Assembly (NCBI GenBank): GCA_022361135.1
Contig: JAKSBM010000827.1
Location: forward strand, 1-6,937
DNA from: Desulfobacterales bacterium
Lineage (GTDB): Bacteria; Desulfobacterota; Desulfobacteria; Desulfobacterales; Desulfobacteraceae
DNA length: 6,937 nucleotides
Direction: 5' to 3'
Within the stretch, counting starts at the first letter, position 1, and each line of letters starts with the position of its first letter. Under the pieces are notes generated by a model. It saw only the letters and a program-made list of their open reading frames with translations, searched no databases and was not told the origin of the DNA. Both the position numbers and the translations under genes were made by a program. Shown in pieces: positions 5,439-6,937 of this stretch.

Positions 5439-6937
5439 TCAACCCTTGATGGTCGAAGCGGTTTGGGACAAGGTGAATCCGGGATCGTTTTCCCGGGCCA
5501 GGGCTTTAACAAATGCTGCGATCATCACCACCATGAGGAGCATGAAGGGGAAGGAAACCACAAAGGAAATGGACTGGACGGCCTTGAGTCCGCCCGCCAG
5601 AAGGAGCATGGCGGCAATGGTGGAACAGAGCAGCCCCCAGAAAATTTTCAGTCCGTTTTTAGGCTCCATGCTGCCCCCGGAGGTCATCATGCCCACCACA
5701 AAGGTGGCCGAGTCCGCAGAGGTGATGAAGAAAATGGAAACAATGATCATGGCCAAGAGGGAGAGCAGGCTTCCCATGGGCATGTGTTCGAAGAGGACAA
5801 AGATGGCTGAAGTTACGTCCTTGAAGGTGGCATCGGCTATCTGGGCGGTGCCGTTCATTTCCATAAAGATGGCCGATCCCCCCATGATGCTGAACCAGAG
5901 GGTGCAGAGCAGGGTGGGGGCCAGCAGGCAGCCAAAGACAAATTCCCGGATGGTACGTCCCCTGGAAATCCGGGCAATGAAGGCGCCCACAAAGGGTGCC
6001 CAGGTCAACCACCAGGCCCAGTAGAAAATGGTCCATGCACCCACCCAGTCGTATCCGCTATGGGCCTTGACTGCCCCGGAGTTATCAATGAAGAAACTCA
6101 TATGGATGATGTTTTGAAAATAGTTGCCCAGGGCTTCGATGAAGGTGTGGAAAATATATTGGGTGGGGCCCAGGCAGAGAACCAGGAGCATGAGGCCGAA
6201 GGCCAAAAACATATTGGTGTTGGACAGGATTTTGATGCCCTTGTTAATGCCTGTGACCGCAGAGATAATGTAGAGCAGGGTGACAATGGCAATGATGGAA
6301 ATGGAAACGGTGGTGGAAGAGGGGATGCCGTAGAGTTTTTCCAGGCCTGTGGATACCTGCATGGCGCCGAGGCCCAGGGATGTGGCCACGCCAAAGAGGG
6401 TCACCACCACGGCCAGGGTATCAATGGATTTTCCCAGGGCGCCTGTGATTAGTTTTTTACCCAGCAGGGGTTCCAGGGTCCAGGAGAGGAGGGCGGGGTT
6501 GCCCTTCCTGAACTGGGAGTAGGCCAGTAGCATGGCCACAACCGCATAGCAGGCCCAGGGGTGGAGCCCCCAGTGAAAGATGACGGTGCGCATGGAATGG
6601 GTGGCTGCCAGGGGGGTTTTGGGATCGGCAAAGGGAGGGCCTGCAAAATGGTAGATGGGTTCGGCCACGCCCCAGAAAACCAGGCCAATGCCCATGCCGG
6701 CGGCAAAGAGCATGGAAAACCAGGCAAAGAGACTGAATTCCGGGGTTTCATCGTCTTTACCCAAACGGATGTTTCCGTATTTACCCAGGGCCACGGCAAA
6801 ACAGAAAAGGACAAACCCGGCCACACAGGTGAGATAGGTCCATCCAAAGTAACCGGTGAAAAATTTAAAGAGTTTGTCGCATCCGCCCTTGACCCCCTCG
6901 GAGGAGATTAATGTGGCAATGATGAAAACAGCGCTGC
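5439..6937 (-). CDS. BCCT-family quaternary-amine transporter, 5' end outside the window
   Basis: About 498 residues of an inner-membrane betaine/carnitine/choline-type carrier. The frame is open to the right edge, so only the extreme N-terminus is missing. Helix 1, a TM2 region and the KYGNIRLG loop precede GMGIGLVFWGVAEP (about 6665-6704), which has the GxGxG stretch of betaine carriers rather than the GxDxG of carnitine exchangers. Aromatic-box residues are all present: HWGLHPWACY (BetP Trp189, Trp194, Tyr197) and the signature WTIFYWAWWLTW (about 6008-6045; Trp373, Trp374, Trp377). FFITSADS (about 5713-5736) keeps the Na2-site Phe, Thr and Ser, so Na+-coupled uptake is likely. After the last helix only about 20 residues remain, without the long basic osmosensing tail of BetP, which suits a catabolic rather than an osmotic carrier. 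It is the first visible gene of the operon, 43 bases before the methyltransferase, and probably imports its substrate. The promoter lies outside the window. Confidence 0.9.
   Translation of the reverse strand, partial: SAVFIIATLISSEGVKGGCDKLFKFFTGYFGWTYLTCVAGFVLFCFAVALGKYGNIRLGKDDETPEFSLFAWFSMLFAAGMGIGLVFWGVAEPIYHFAGPPFADPKTPLAATHSMRTVIFHWGLHPWACYAVVAMLLAYSQFRKGNPALLSWTLEPLLGKKLITGALGKSIDTLAVVVTLFGVATSLGLGAMQVSTGLEKLYGIPSSTTVSISIIAIVTLLYIISAVTGINKGIKILSNTNMFLAFGLMLLVLCLGPTQYIFHTFIEALGNYFQNIIHMSFFIDNSGAVKAHSGYDWVGAWTIFYWAWWLTWAPFVGAFIARISRGRTIREFVFGCLLAPTLLCTLWFSIMGGSAIFMEMNGTAQIADATFKDVTSAIFVLFEHMPMGSLLSLLAMIIVSIFFITSADSATFVVGMMTSGGSMEPKNGLKIFWGLLCSTIAAMLLLAGGLKAVQSISFVVSFPFMLLMVVMIAAFVKALARENDPGFTLSQTASTIKG

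Noticed and set aside
5396..5512. Upstream extension of the methyltransferase to an earlier start at 5512
   Set aside because: It would overlap the end of the transporter gene and add a proline-rich segment absent from the family. The ATG at 5395 has a well-spaced AAAGGA.
3001..6937. CRISPR array, tRNA or tandem repeats
   Set aside because: Reading both strands showed no regularly spaced repeats or cloverleaf-like structures; the region is filled by the three operon genes.

Overview
The window reads as chromosomal DNA of a moderately GC-rich anaerobe. A member of the Desulfobacterota (Desulfobacteraceae-like sulfate reducer) is my best guess. That rests on the gene content (a non-pyrrolysine MttB-type methyltransferase beside BCCT carriers and a stand-alone proline dehydrogenase) and on GCC/ACC/CTG-rich codon use. 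No rRNA or marker gene fixes the taxon.

Layout. (1) At 1-95 there is a short AT-rich stretch with no gene I recognise. It abuts a BCCT transporter gene on the + strand (about 96-1208) that has lost its first three or so membrane helices and any credible start, so I call it a 5'-truncated pseudogene. Two hairpins follow it, the second a long terminator (1255-1322). (2) At 1323-1881 there is a gap of about 560 bases without a convincing gene. It holds one more terminator-like hairpin (1379-1425), possibly the end of a small RNA. (3) At 1882-2685, + strand, lies a secreted family-3-type solute-binding protein with no ABC permease or ATPase beside it. (4) At 2686-3000 is a convergent intergenic region with a strong terminator (2923-2962) serving the minus strand. 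(5) At 3001-6937, minus strand, lies a compact three-gene operon read right to left: BCCT transporter (runs off the right edge), MttB-superfamily methyltransferase (5395-3950) and FAD-type proline dehydrogenase (3915-3001). Gaps are 43 and 34 bases, each downstream gene has a good Shine-Dalgarno site, and the terminator closes the unit.

How it may work together. The BCCT carrier would import a quaternary amine. The methyltransferase, with a corrinoid protein encoded elsewhere, would remove one methyl group. The proline dehydrogenase would oxidise a proline-type product. The simplest reading is uptake and anaerobic breakdown of proline betaine (stachydrine) through N-methylproline and/or proline. 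The enzyme families are read from the sequence; the substrate is inferred from the gene combination. The second, truncated BCCT gene and the orphan binding protein suggest a locus that collects quaternary-amine or amino-acid uptake functions and has been rearranged at its left end.
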